Source: CAWBLP01 sp963721065
GTDB lineage: Bacteria > Pseudomonadota > Alphaproteobacteria > Acetobacterales > Acetobacteraceae
Reading direction: 5' to 3'
NCBI GenBank assembly: GCA_963721065.1
Contig: CAVRHO010000002.1
Location: forward strand, 496,001 to 560,000
Length of the DNA stretch: 64,000 bases
The notes beneath the pieces are model-generated. The model ran no database searches. It was not told where the DNA came from and worked only from the letters and a program-made list of their open reading frames with translations. The position numbers and the translations under genes were made by a program. How positions within the stretch are numbered: position 1 is the first letter of the stretch; each line of letters opens with the position of its first letter. Shown here in pieces: positions 18,101 to 26,705 of the stretch.

Positions 18101-18652
18101 TTGGCGCGTTTCTTCGGTCTGCCTCGCCGCAACAGGTATGAGCGGGCCGGCTTCACCCTGTATGGAGCCGCGGTCGCCGCCGCCCGCGACCCCTGGCTCT
18201 ACAACTCGCTCGGCGTGCCCGACACGCTGGACGGTCAATTCGACCTGGTCGGCCTGCACGTGTTCCTGGTGATCGACCGCCTCGGCCGCGAACCGGAGCC
18301 GGGCCCCGACTTGGCCCAGGCGGTGTTCGACGCCATGTTCAGCGACATGGACGTCAATCTGCGCGAAATGGGCGTGAGCGACCTGTCGGTCGGCCGGCGG
18401 GTGCGCGCCATGTGGGAGGCGCTGCACGGCCGCGCCAGCGCCTATCGGGCGGCGATGGAGGCCGGGGATGCGGCGGCGCTGCACGCGGCCCTGGCCCGCA
18501 ATGTCTGGCGCGGATCGCCGCCAGGCGAGGCGGAGGTGGCAGCGCTGGGGCGGCTGACCCGCGCCCAGGCGGCGCACCTGGCCGAGCAGGGCCTGGCGAC
18601 ATTCCGCCTGGGCCAGGCGCATTTCCTGCCGGCGGAACAGGCGGCGCAGTGA
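18101..18652 (+). CDS. Ubiquinol-cytochrome c chaperone family protein (CBP3-like)
   Basis: A 183-residue protein of the family related to mitochondrial Cbp3/UQCC1, which assists cytochrome b biogenesis for the bc1 complex. It contains YGAAVAAARDPWLYNSLGVPD near residue 20, then GQFDLVGLHVFLVIDRL and the conserved DMDVNLREMGVSDLSVGRRV block near 90. The TTG start is chosen because GAAGGG lies about 9 bases upstream and it fits the usual N-terminus; the frame stays open further 5' into the divergent bamE gene. Its stop overlaps the next gene's GTG start (GTGA). Confidence 0.85.
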   Translation: MARFFGLPRRNRYERAGFTLYGAAVAAARDPWLYNSLGVPDTLDGQFDLVGLHVFLVIDRLGREPEPGPDLAQAVFDAMFSDMDVNLREMGVSDLSVGRRVRAMWEALHGRASAYRAAMEAGDAAALHAALARNVWRGSPPGEAEVAALGRLTRAQAAHLAEQGLATFRLGQAHFLPAEQAAQ

Positions 18653-19143
18653 CACCGGAACTGCATCGCCCGGTGCCGGCGGACCGCGTCGGCGCCCAGG
18701 GGCTGGAGGTCACGGTGCAGGCAAGCGACGCCGAATGCGCGGCGCTCGCCAGGCGCATGCAGGTGCCCGCCGTGCTGTCGCTGACCTGCCGGTTCCGGCT
18801 GAAGCGCACCGGCCCCGACGCGATCGAGGCCCACGGCGACCTGCAGGCCCGTGTGGTGCGGACCTGCGTCGTGACCGTGGAGGATTTCGAGGCCGGGGTG
18901 GAGGAGGCGTTCGATATCCGCTTCGTGCCCGCGGGGCAGGAGACCGAGTCGGACGATCCCGAGGCCGAGGACGAACTCCCCTTCGAAGGCGGTACCCTCG
19001 ACCTGGGCGAAGCGGCCGCCGAACAACTCGGCCTTGCCCTGGACCCGTATCCCCGCGCGCCGGGTGCGGCCCTGCCCGAGATGGAGCCGGATGAGACCCC
19101 GCACCCGTTCGCGGCGCTGGCGGCCCGGCGCCGGACGCACTGA
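18649..19143 (+). CDS. DUF177 (YceD) family protein
   Basis: A 164-residue YceD-family protein, a group linked with 23S rRNA accumulation in plants and bacteria. The core pattern is present: LSLTCRFRLKR, GDLQARVVRTCVVTVEDFEA with the conserved Cys near residue 85, the acidic DDPEAEDELPFEGG patch, then GTLDLGEAAAEQLGLALDPYPR near 125. The GTG start overlaps the previous stop by four bases, so translation is coupled to the cytochrome c chaperone, a common alphaproteobacterial arrangement with bamE divergent. The rpmF gene that often follows DUF177 is absent here. Confidence 0.87.
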   Translation: MTPELHRPVPADRVGAQGLEVTVQASDAECAALARRMQVPAVLSLTCRFRLKRTGPDAIEAHGDLQARVVRTCVVTVEDFEAGVEEAFDIRFVPAGQETESDDPEAEDELPFEGGTLDLGEAAAEQLGLALDPYPRAPGAALPEMEPDETPHPFAALAARRRTH

Positions 19144-19235
19144 CGGCCGCGATGACGGGATTGTGGTCGTGCGGTCCCGCCTGAGCGGGCACCGGGGCGC
19201 TGGACGCGGCCCACGCCGTCGCGGATGCTGGCGGC

Positions 19236-19790
19236 ATGATCCGTAAATTGCTGACTGTCATCGAAGAGACGCACCAGGAAGCCGGGCAGGACGTGAAGCC
19301 GCCCACCCGCAAGGCTGCCGCGATCGCAGTGATCGACAATCCGTTCGCCGGCCGCCCGGGTGACGATCTGACCGAGCTGATCGACCTGGGTGCCATGCTG
19401 GGCGGGTTGCTGGGCGAGCGTGCCGTGCGCGCGCTGGGCATCGCGCCGAGCGACGTGCAGAGCTATGGCAAAGCCGCAATCGTTGGTGCGGACGGCGCGC
19501 TGGAACATGCCGCGGCGATCCTGCATCCGCGGTTCGGCGCGCCGTTGCGCCGCGCGGTGGAGCAGGGGGCGGCGCTGATCCCCAGCGCCAAGAAACGCGG
19601 CGCCATGGGCAGCAGCATCGACGTGCCGCTGGGCCACAAGGACGAGGCCTGGATGGGCAGTCACTTCGATGCGATGGAGATCCGGGTCCCGGATGCGCCG
19701 CGGGCGCAGGAGCTCCTGGTGGCGGTGGTCGTCACCAACTCCGGCCGACCGAACGCGCGGGTGGTGGGCAAGCCAACGGGGCAGGCGTGA
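19236..19790 (+). CDS. Amino acid synthesis family protein (DUF1185)
   Basis: A 184-residue protein of the AA_synth (DUF1185) family, named from genetic association rather than a proven reaction. Family-like text: KAAAIAVIDNPFAGR near residue 27, GKAAIVGADGALEHAAAILHP near 79, the GSSIDVPLGHKDEAWMGSHFD block near 125, and a C-terminal ALVVVTNSGRP-like strand (here AVVVTNSGRPNARV). No membrane segment is present. It stands alone between DUF177 and a repeat-rich spacer. Confidence 0.85.
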   Translation: MIRKLLTVIEETHQEAGQDVKPPTRKAAAIAVIDNPFAGRPGDDLTELIDLGAMLGGLLGERAVRALGIAPSDVQSYGKAAIVGADGALEHAAAILHPRFGAPLRRAVEQGAALIPSAKKRGAMGSSIDVPLGHKDEAWMGSHFDAMEIRVPDAPRAQELLVAVVVTNSGRPNARVVGKPTGQA

Positions 19791-19944
19791 AGCAGGCGCC
19801 GTGGCGGCTGGAGGGCCCGGCGATGTCCATGCAGGCACGCCAACGCGGGTCCTTCACGTCATGACCGCGCCTCTCATGTCGTGGCCGCATCCTTCATGCC
19901 GCGGCCGCCTTCTGCATGTTGCGGCCAGGTCTTGCGTGTCATGA

Positions 19945-20001
19945 CCGGTCGTTCCGGTGTCATGGCCGGGCCTGATCCGGCCATGACACTGGAACGACCG
20001 G
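19945..20001. repeat. Strong palindrome, 25-bp arms, 7-base loop
   Basis: The left arm begins CCGGTCGTTCCGGTGTCATG and ends GCCGG. The right arm is its reverse complement except for one G-T pair, and the loop is GCCTGAT. It carries the GTCATGGCCGG core of the interspersed palindrome family. There is no T-run after it, so it is unlikely to be a simple terminator. Confidence 0.85.
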
Positions 20002-20101
20002 GTCGGGGTGCAACGGAACACGCCTTGTCGGGGGGGGAGATGGCCGGCTCGGCGGGCGGCCATGACCCGGGGGAGCGGCGTTTGCCCGCCCTGATGTTAC
20101 G

Positions 20102-20258
20102 GCGCGCGCGAGGTTACGGCCCGCGAGGTTACGGCCTGCGAGCGGGGGCCCGTCAGCCGGGAGGTCGCCGTGGCGCAGGCACTCCTCCCTCCGTTCATTC
20201 GCCGCGGATCGAGGCGATCCTCAGGCACGACGAAGACGTGGGGCACGACGAAGACGTG
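20102..20258. repeat. Two short tandem repeats
   Basis: GCGAGGTTACGGCC-like units occur three times at about 20108-20142. CACGACGAAGACGTGGGG is repeated twice at about 20226-20260 with a 17-18 bp period. Confidence 0.65.
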
Positions 20259-20379
20259 GGGGCTCGCGCGGCGCCGCTCGCCGGCCGCGTTTGCGGCGCA
20301 GCCCGCGGGGCGGTCATGGTGATGCGGGCACCGGGGTGGTCATGGTGATGCGGGCGCCGTATCCGTCCGCATCGCAGAA

Positions 20380-20625
20380 CTATGCCCGGTTGGGCAGGCC
20401 CATGATGCTGGCGATGCCGCTGCCGTAATAGGAGGTGTCGAGATGTGGAGGGCGACGTTCGGCGCCGCTGGCCCAGCGGCCGTCGGAAAATCCATCCAGC
20501 CAGGCGATCCGCAGGTGCAGTTGGTCCTGCGTGAAGGGACAGTCGTGGTTGCTGGCGTCCGTTTGCTGGCCCGCCTGCTTTCCCTGCTCGTAGGCCTGGT
20601 CCAGATCCGCACGGTCCTCAGCCAT
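20380..20625 (-). CDS. Ribosome modulation factor-like small protein (Rmf/CrpP family)
   Basis: An 81-residue protein resembling ribosome modulation factor, which dimerises ribosomes in stationary phase. The matching pattern is AYEQGKQAG near residue 12, a central CPF (E. coli RMF has CPY), and RIAWLDGFSDGRWA (RMF has WLxGW). The extra C-terminus (GAERRPPHLDTSYYGSG...) is not in RMF. RMF-fold proteins in alphaproteobacteria also include plasmid CrpP-like proteins of uncertain activity. The start is taken at 20625; ATG 20658 in frame would add eleven residues. It is a single gene. Confidence 0.55.
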   Translation of the reverse strand: MAEDRADLDQAYEQGKQAGQQTDASNHDCPFTQDQLHLRIAWLDGFSDGRWASGAERRPPHLDTSYYGSGIASIMGLPNRA

Positions 20626-20866
20626 TCCGCCCACCACTTCACTCGAAATCATGTGCACGCCTGCATAACCCGCTATTATACGGTTGGCCAGCGATTACGA
20701 GTTGCGTTTCGTGCCTTTCCACCACCTGCATGAGGCACGCGCTGGCTGCTGCCAGGAAGAGCTTCGCCGGTTGAGTGGCGTAATGATGATGTTATAACGC
20801 GGTGGTCGCGTGGGCGGTGGCGGCCCATTGTGGTTCACCGAACGGGACGTGAGGAATCGAGGCAAG

Positions 20867-21283
20867 ATGGTTTGTCAGCTAGCCCCAGTTCGAGCCGGTG
20901 CCGCAGCCGGACGCGATTCGGTGGATCTCCATGTCGGCCGGCAACTCAAGGCCAGGCGCATCCTGGCGAACATGTCGCAGGAACGCCTGGCGGGTGCCCT
21001 GGGCATCAGCTACCAGCAGTTGCAACGGTATGAGTCCGGCAAGGGGCGCCTGCCCTGTTCCATGCTGTACCGGGCCGCGACGGCGCTGCAGGTGCCGGTC
21101 GGCTATTTCTTCGAACAGCTCGACGACGCCGAGCAGCCGGTGGAACCGCCGGTGGACAAGTCGGTGTTGACGATCGTGCGTAACCTGCAGGAAATCTCCA
21201 ACCCCAACACCCGGCAATGCCTTGCGCGCCTGATCGAGGAACTGCGCAAGCCGGCATTGCAGGACACCGCCGCGCACGGATAG
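20867..21283 (+). CDS. XRE-family helix-turn-helix transcriptional regulator
   Basis: A 138-residue cytoplasmic DNA-binding protein. The helix-turn-helix lies at about residues 28-85: GRQLKARRILANMSQERLAG, the recognition helix SYQQLQRYESGKG, and SMLYRAATALQVPVGYFFEQL. The C-terminal part (VLTIVRNLQEISNPNTRQCL) is typical of alphaproteobacterial SinR/Cro-like regulators acting in cell-cycle or stress control. ATG 20867 is preceded by GAGGCAAG. Five bases separate its stop from the next gene, so the two are almost certainly co-transcribed, and the partner is likely functionally linked. Confidence 0.87.
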   Translation: MVCQLAPVRAGAAAGRDSVDLHVGRQLKARRILANMSQERLAGALGISYQQLQRYESGKGRLPCSMLYRAATALQVPVGYFFEQLDDAEQPVEPPVDKSVLTIVRNLQEISNPNTRQCLARLIEELRKPALQDTAAHG

Positions 21284-21288
21284 GCGCC

Positions 21289-22149
21289 ATGAGCAGCACT
21301 GACATCGTCATCGACGATACGGGGCGGAGCTGGATCACCGGCTCTCCCGCGCTGCTGCAAAGCCTGCACATCGCCAGCCATGACTTCGACCTGACGCGTT
21401 TCCTGATCCGCAACATGGGTTTCGTCCGGCTGCGCACCCTGCGCACCGATGCGCGCATCACGCTGCACCCGAGATTCCTCGGCAGGGCGGCGTATGAGAG
21501 CCTGGTCTGCGCCATGGTGGAGCAGGATGCCACGCGCTACGTCATCGAGCGGCTGGATGAGTCCGACCGGATCGAGATCATCCCCGGGGTCGAGGATGCC
21601 GCCGCGCGACTGGCGGATCTTGCCGCGGCCGGCGGCGAGGTCCGGCGCGCGGATTACTACAGTGAGGAGCTGTCGTTGACGCGGCTGCGCGGCAGTCGGC
21701 GGCTGGCGCCTCTGTCCACCCTGATGCGGCGCTGGCGTGCGAGCCGGGGCCTGCTGCCGGGCAACCTCGATAGCGTGTTCGGGGACGCGACGCTGGGCGG
21801 ACGCACCATGGTGGTGCGCATGGTGGGGGAAGAACGCGGGATCGTCGAGTATGCCGGGTCCGGCTTCAGTTGCTTCACCCCGGACTGGCGGCGGTCGGTG
21901 ATCGGGCGGGACATCAGGGAGCAGCCGGACCACCGCTACGGGCGGCTTGTGGCGCAGGCCTACGCCCGGACCTGCGCCAGCAAAGTGCCGCGGCTGGAAC
22001 TCGTCGAGGCGGTCATCCGAACGCCTGGCCAGCCCCTGCGCCGAAGCCGCTACGAACGATTGCTGCTGCCCTGGCGCTTCAACGGCAACGTGTTCGTGTC
22101 CACCGCCTCGGTGCTGCGCACCTCGTTCTCGGCGGACGTGCGCATGTAG
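21289..22149 (+). CDS. Uncharacterised protein with a probable PAS-like C-terminal domain
   Basis: A 286-residue soluble protein translated with the XRE regulator. The N-terminal half (FDLTRFLIRNMGFVRLRTL, then ESLVCAMVEQDATRYVIERL) is of unknown fold. The C-terminal half resembles PAS_5-type domains: LDSVFGDATLGGRTMVVRM, and the ending LRRSRYERLLLPWRFNGNVF is the characteristic last strand pair. I infer a sensory partner for the regulator. The last 100 bases overlap the 3' end of the convergent GNAT-like gene, which is unusual. The PAS-like ending supports this frame being genuinely coding to 22149. Confidence 0.65.
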   Translation: MSSTDIVIDDTGRSWITGSPALLQSLHIASHDFDLTRFLIRNMGFVRLRTLRTDARITLHPRFLGRAAYESLVCAMVEQDATRYVIERLDESDRIEIIPGVEDAAARLADLAAAGGEVRRADYYSEELSLTRLRGSRRLAPLSTLMRRWRASRGLLPGNLDSVFGDATLGGRTMVVRMVGEERGIVEYAGSGFSCFTPDWRRSVIGRDIREQPDHRYGRLVAQAYARTCASKVPRLELVEAVIRTPGQPLRRSRYERLLLPWRFNGNVFVSTASVLRTSFSADVRM

Positions 22150-22895
22150 GCGGCCATGTCGTCGAACAGCTCGTCGCGCGGCATCCAGATCAACTCAAGG
22201 TCGAGGTCCTCGCGATAGGACCCGGTGAGCCGGATGGACGGGCTGTGGCGGGAATAGCCGTAGGATCGGTACACGTTCTTTTCCACCAGCACCGTCTCCA
22301 CCACGCTGAACGTGTAGTCCGTGTCCCACAGCGTGTGGGCGAGTGCGCGGGAGATTCGCGGCAGGATGCGCGACAGGCCGCAGCCGCGGAATTTCGGGTG
22401 GTACCAACCCCCGCCCGAATAGGCCACGTGACCGGTTACCTGTTCGGCGGCCGGGCAGGCCACGTGGCAGCGCGCCCCGGCCGCCAGGTGCGGTTCCGGG
22501 CGGGCGAAGAACAGCCGCATGGACTCCAGTTCCGCGGCGGCGCTGGAGGATGTCAGGTCGAGGAACCGTGCCGCCTGGGTCGCGACGACGGTGCCGGTCT
22601 GGTCGTGCCCGGAGATCCAGAAGGAATTCTCCGGTGAGAGGTCGCTGTGCGCGGGGTCGAAAATCGGCACCATTGGCGCCCCCCAGAACGGCTGCATCCG
22701 GCGGTTCACTTCGATCAGCGACTCAAGATCGGTGTGCAACTGCAGGCGGATGCCGCGGTTGTTCGCGGCCTGGTTGGCGAGCAGGAAGAACCGGCCGAGC
22801 TGCGCGGCCGGGCCGTGCTTCAGTTGGATGCTGTCGAGCAGGGGCTTGACGGTGGCGGTCTCGATTTCCGGGAAGGTCTGCAGGTTGGTCTGCAT
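22050..22895 (-). CDS. GNAT-fold acyltransferase-like protein
   Basis: A 281-residue protein. Its C-terminal half shows a GNAT acyl-CoA site: YHPKFRGCGLSRILPRISR (near 165) fits the R/Q-x-x-G-x-G/A pyrophosphate loop, followed by strand and helix elements TFSVVETVLVEKNVYRSYGYS. The N-terminal half (LIEVNRRMQPFWGAPMVPIF) is unlike common acetyltransferases, so the substrate is unknown. ATG 22895 has AAGGAG 9 bases upstream. It converges on, and overlaps by 100 bases, the PAS-like gene; the final ten residues (LKRQGSSNRS) lie opposite that gene's PAS-like motif. Confidence 0.7.
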   Translation of the reverse strand: MQTNLQTFPEIETATVKPLLDSIQLKHGPAAQLGRFFLLANQAANNRGIRLQLHTDLESLIEVNRRMQPFWGAPMVPIFDPAHSDLSPENSFWISGHDQTGTVVATQAARFLDLTSSSAAAELESMRLFFARPEPHLAAGARCHVACPAAEQVTGHVAYSGGGWYHPKFRGCGLSRILPRISRALAHTLWDTDYTFSVVETVLVEKNVYRSYGYSRHSPSIRLTGSYREDLDLELIWMPRDELFDDMAAYMRTSAENEVRSTEAVDTNTLPLKRQGSSNRS

Positions 22896-23911
22896 AGGCG
22901 TGCTCCTTGGATTTTCGCATGGGCGACACCGGACCAGCGGTATCGCGCGGAAACCTTACGGAGTTCTCAATGCAAAGCAGAGTTGCGAAACCGTCTTAAT
23001 GTTCCTGACCCGACAGTTCCCGTGGCGTGGAGGCCCGGGAGGCAGTCGCGCCCGCCACGGCTTCGTCGTGCCGAAGACAGTCTGATTCGGGCGGGCATAT
23101 TATCGAAATGTTCGGAAATATGCGTCCCGAACACTGGTGCTACGGATATCGCGTTTATCCACATCAATATTATACCATTCCGATATATTACCGACTATTT
23201 GTGTCGTCGCCGGACCGAGGTCGGCTATCTACCCGAATTCAGACGTGTGTCATTGCGGGTTGTTCCGATCGTTGCACAATAAATAACAATGCCAGGCCTG
23301 ACAGACTTGTACATTGTAGATTGCCTTGGTTCGACGATGGGTTCCTCTGTGCAGTCTCTGTAGATGCATCGAGGCACCATCAGCGCGTCCATATTCTGAA
23401 AATGCGCCTTACGACTTCTCCAGGTGCCTCGCCGCGACCGCTCCTGGCCCACGTGGCGCGATGCATTCCGTGGAGCCAGGACCGGCCCCACCTTCGCCGG
23501 CCATGACGGCGTGCAGGCCAGCGTCGGTCAGACGTGGGCTGGTACAATGGCAGTCGGGGTCGATCCCGGCCGATTCCCGGTCGTTCGCCCTCATGACTGG
23601 CCCGACGATTCCGACTCCTGCTGACGGGAACTTCGGAAAGACGTAAATTGTGGATGGCCCGCGTCGGCAGGGCGCCGCATTGTACGGTGGCAAGTCGGTC
23701 GAACGCGATGCGGGCGGATTCGGGCTACCCACCGGATTGCCGACCCACCGTGAATAACGCGGCCGCCGCGAGCCCGCCGGTGGGTCAGGGACGGGCGCTC
23801 TCTATCTTGCCTGGCACCGCACCCGCGGCGGACGCGGAAAATGGGACCTCGCGGTGCAACACGGTTCTCGAGCCGATCTACCAGGAAGAGCGACAATCCA
23901 GGGAGGCAGCG
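22896..23911. other. 1-kb spacer with an AT-richer core; no convincing gene
   Basis: From about 23090 to 23420 the DNA is strikingly poorer in GC than everything around it, with short AT tracts such as ATCAATATTATACCATTCCG. It could be a promoter region, a remnant of transferred DNA, or an RNA locus. Open frames here (for example 23027-23506 on +) show no RBS, no normal codon bias and no recognisable motif. Near 23600-23680 there is a weak copy of the interspersed hairpin (GTGGATGGCCCGCGTCGGC). Confidence 0.55.
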
Positions 23912-24850
23912 ATGGGATTCGATTGGAGGAAAGCGGCAGCGGCACTGCTGACGATCCTGCTTGGCTGCCACGCCGGTGCGGCCTGGTCCAAACACGCACT
24001 TCCGGAGGCGCGCATAGAGGCGACCATCCCGCGCTTCGGCATGGGAATGGGCGCCGGATTTGGGTCCGTCTGGATCATGGGAACGGACTCGCTGGCGCGT
24101 ATTCGGATCACCGACAACGCGGTGACCGACCTGCCGATCCCCGCCGCGCTCGGTCGGTGGATTTTCGGAGACACGATCGCCGGCGAAGGCGCGGTCTGGA
24201 TCCCGGACGCGACGCATGGCGTCATCTTCAAGATAGATCCTGTTGCCAACCGGATCGCCGCGCAGATCAAGGCGGACCTGGCAGGCCGCGCCGAAAGTCT
24301 GGGTGTGGGCCAGGGATCCATCTGGGCCGTATGCGGCGACGGGGATGTGGTGAAGCGGTTCGCCGCCGGGGATGGGGCCGAACAGGCCACCATCAGGTTA
24401 CCATTCAACGGGTTCGGTGTTCTCGTCGCGTACGGCGCGGTATGGGTCACCAGCCCGGGCAATGACGAGCTGTACCGCATCGATCCGGCAGGCGACCGGG
24501 TCGTGTCCACGACCGAACTCGGTGCGGGGCCCCGCTTCATGGTTGCCGCCGCAAAGTCGATCTGGGTGTTCGACGATGGAGACGGTACGGTGCAGCGCGT
24601 TGACGCGGTGAGCGGCAAGGTCATCGCCAGCATCCCAACCGGCACGCCCGACAAAGGAACCATTACCGCCGGCGGAGGATATGTGTGGGTCAGCACGCGT
24701 CACGTGCCGCTCATCCAGATCGATCCGACGACCAACGTTATCCGCGGCAGGTACCGCTTGCCGGTCGAGGAATATGCCACGCTCCGCTACGCCGGCGGTT
24801 CGCTCTGGCTCTCCGGCAGCGCGGTCCGGAGGATCCGCCCGCCGGAGTAA
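23912..24850 (+). CDS. Secreted beta-propeller protein (Vgb-like/YVTN-like repeats)
   Basis: A 312-residue exported protein. A signal peptide (RKAAAALLTILLGCHAGAAW) precedes about six ~45-residue blades, each with a SVWIMG/AVWIPD/SIWAVC/AVWVTS/SIWVFD/YVWVST strand followed by a RIDP or KIDP turn (FKIDPVANRI, YRIDPAGDRV, IQIDPTTNVI). That pattern is the virginiamycin B lyase/YVTN-type propeller, although the lyase catalytic residues cannot be confirmed by eye. ATG 23912 follows GGGAGGCAGC. The open frame continues upstream to 23648 without an RBS. It is a stand-alone gene of unknown ligand. Confidence 0.8.
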   Translation: MGFDWRKAAAALLTILLGCHAGAAWSKHALPEARIEATIPRFGMGMGAGFGSVWIMGTDSLARIRITDNAVTDLPIPAALGRWIFGDTIAGEGAVWIPDATHGVIFKIDPVANRIAAQIKADLAGRAESLGVGQGSIWAVCGDGDVVKRFAAGDGAEQATIRLPFNGFGVLVAYGAVWVTSPGNDELYRIDPAGDRVVSTTELGAGPRFMVAAAKSIWVFDDGDGTVQRVDAVSGKVIASIPTGTPDKGTITAGGGYVWVSTRHVPLIQIDPTTNVIRGRYRLPVEEYATLRYAGGSLWLSGSAVRRIRPPE

Positions 24851-24895
24851 CCTGGCCGGTCCTTGCCGGATCCGCCGGCCCCGCTGCAGACGTTG

Positions 24896-26593
24896 TCACC
24901 CGCCCGACCGCATCACCGCCAGGTCGCAGCCTTCATCCGCCTGCAGCACCTGTTCGGCCACCAGGCGGTCCCAACCGCGCCGCGGCGTCGCCGGGGGCTG
25001 CCAGGCGGCGCGTCGCTTTTCCAGCGTCGCCGCATCCACCAGCAGGTCCAGTTTGCGGTCGCGCACCGACATGCGGATGCGGTCGCCGCTCTCCACCAGC
25101 GCCAGCGGGCCGCCGGCCGCCGCTTCCGGGGCGATGTGCAGCACGATGGTGCCGAAGGCGGTGCCGGACATGCGGCAGTCGCTCATGCGCACCATGTCCT
25201 TCACGCCGGCCCGTGCCAGCTTGGACGGGATCGGCAGGTAGCCGGCCTCCGGCATGCCGGCCGGGGTCAGCGGGCCGGTGTTCTTCAGCACCAGGATGTC
25301 GTGCTCGGTCACGTCCAGCGCGGGGTCGTCGATGCGGTTGGCCAGGTCCTCCAGCCCGTCGAACACCACGGCGCGCGCCTCGGTCTCGAACAGTGCCGGC
25401 GTGGCAGCGGAGCGCTTGACGATGGCGCCGCGCGGGGCCAGCGAGCCGAACAGCGCCACCAGCCCGCCCACCGGCGACACCGGCTCATTGCGGGCGCGGA
25501 TGTAGCGGCGATCGACGAATTCCGGCTCCTGCAGCCGGTCTCCGAGCTTCGTGCCGGTGACGTCGATGCAGTCCATGTGCAGCAGGTCGCGCAGTTCCCA
25601 CAGCAGCGCGGGCATGCCGCCGGCGGCGTGGAAGTCCTCCATGTAGCCTTCGCCGGTGGGCTTCAGGTCCACCAGCACCGGCGTGGTGTCGGACAGTTCG
25701 TTCAGCCGGTCGAGGTCGATGCGCACGCCGCGCCGGCCGGCCACCGCGGTCAGGTGGATCAGCGCGTTGGTGGATCCGCCCAGCGACAGCAGCACGCGCA
25801 GCGCATTTTCCACCGACTGTTCCGTGATGATCTGCGACGGGCGGACCGGATTGGTGATCAGCTTCACCGCCAGGGCGCCGGCCTCCTCGGCGGCGCGCAG
25901 CCGGTCGGCGTGCACCGCGGGGATGGAGCCGTGGCCGAGCGGCACCATGCCCAGGGTTTCGGCGATGCAGGCCATGGTGGAGGCGGTGCCCATCACGCCG
26001 CAGGTGCCGGCGGTGGTGGCCAGGCGGCCCTCGATCTGGCCGATGCGTTCGTCGGACACGCGGCCGGCGCGGTAGGCGGCCCAGTAGCGGCGGCAGTCGG
26101 TGCAGGCGGACAGGCGCTCCCCCTGGAACGGGGTGGCCAGCATCGGACCGGTGACCAGTTGCACCGCGGGCACGTCGGCCGAGGCGGCGGCCATCAGTTG
26201 CGCCGGTACGGTCTTGTCGCAGCCGCCGATCAACACCGCGGAGTCCATCGGCTGGGCGGACAGCATCGCCTCGGTGTCCAGCGCGGCCAGGTTGCGGTAG
26301 TGCATCGAGCACGGGAACAGCGACGGCTCGCACAGCGACACGGTGGGGAAGGCCATCGGCAGCCCGCCGGCCGCGAGCACGCCGCGCTTCACCGCTTCGA
26401 CCAGGTCCGGCAGCGTGCGGTGGCAGTTGTTGTAGTCGCTGCCGGTATCGACGATGCCGACGACCGGCTTGTCCAGCATGGCCTGCGTATAGCCCATCGA
26501 CTTGGCGAAGGACCGGCGCAGGTACAGGGCGAAGTCCCGGTCGCCGTAGTTGGCGGTGTTGCGGGCCAGGCCGCGCTTCGGTTCGGTGCTCAT
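24896..26593 (-). CDS. IlvD/Edd-family dehydratase
   Basis: A 565-residue iron-sulfur dehydratase that removes water from a 2,3-dihydroxy acid or sugar acid. Cluster-ligand Cys motifs are present: YNNCHRTL near residue 57, IGGCDKT near 124, and GTCGVMGTA near 198. The substrate-phosphate or Mg region SLGGSTNALIHLTAVA lies near 273, and the C-terminal small domain contains MSDCRMSGTAFG. The branched-chain enzyme IlvD and sugar-acid dehydratases (arabonate, xylonate, gluconate types) share these. Divergence from an SDR dehydrogenase 112 bases away favours a sugar-acid pathway over isoleucine/valine synthesis. Confidence 0.87.
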   Translation of the reverse strand: MSTEPKRGLARNTANYGDRDFALYLRRSFAKSMGYTQAMLDKPVVGIVDTGSDYNNCHRTLPDLVEAVKRGVLAAGGLPMAFPTVSLCEPSLFPCSMHYRNLAALDTEAMLSAQPMDSAVLIGGCDKTVPAQLMAAASADVPAVQLVTGPMLATPFQGERLSACTDCRRYWAAYRAGRVSDERIGQIEGRLATTAGTCGVMGTASTMACIAETLGMVPLGHGSIPAVHADRLRAAEEAGALAVKLITNPVRPSQIITEQSVENALRVLLSLGGSTNALIHLTAVAGRRGVRIDLDRLNELSDTTPVLVDLKPTGEGYMEDFHAAGGMPALLWELRDLLHMDCIDVTGTKLGDRLQEPEFVDRRYIRARNEPVSPVGGLVALFGSLAPRGAIVKRSAATPALFETEARAVVFDGLEDLANRIDDPALDVTEHDILVLKNTGPLTPAGMPEAGYLPIPSKLARAGVKDMVRMSDCRMSGTAFGTIVLHIAPEAAAGGPLALVESGDRIRMSVRDRKLDLLVDAATLEKRRAAWQPPATPRRGWDRLVAEQVLQADEGCDLAVMRSGG

Positions 26594-26705
26594 GCACGGC
26601 ATGTTAGGCGCGGCGGGCGGCGCTGTCATGGGTGGGAGGGGTGCTTGACCTGCGGCGGCGCAGCCGGACCAATTCCCCGGCGACAGGTCACGACAGGAGG
26701 GAACC

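Larger units (their letters stand above)
19791..20379. other. 589-base repeat-rich spacer, no gene seen
   Basis: It holds several partial GTCATG/GGCCGC motifs (19857-19945), a strong 25-bp-arm hairpin (19945-20001), another GATGGCCGGCTC...GGCCATGAC palindrome (20036-20072), and two short tandem repeats near 20102-20145 and 20226-20258. All frames through it are repetitive and lack an RBS. Confidence 0.6.
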
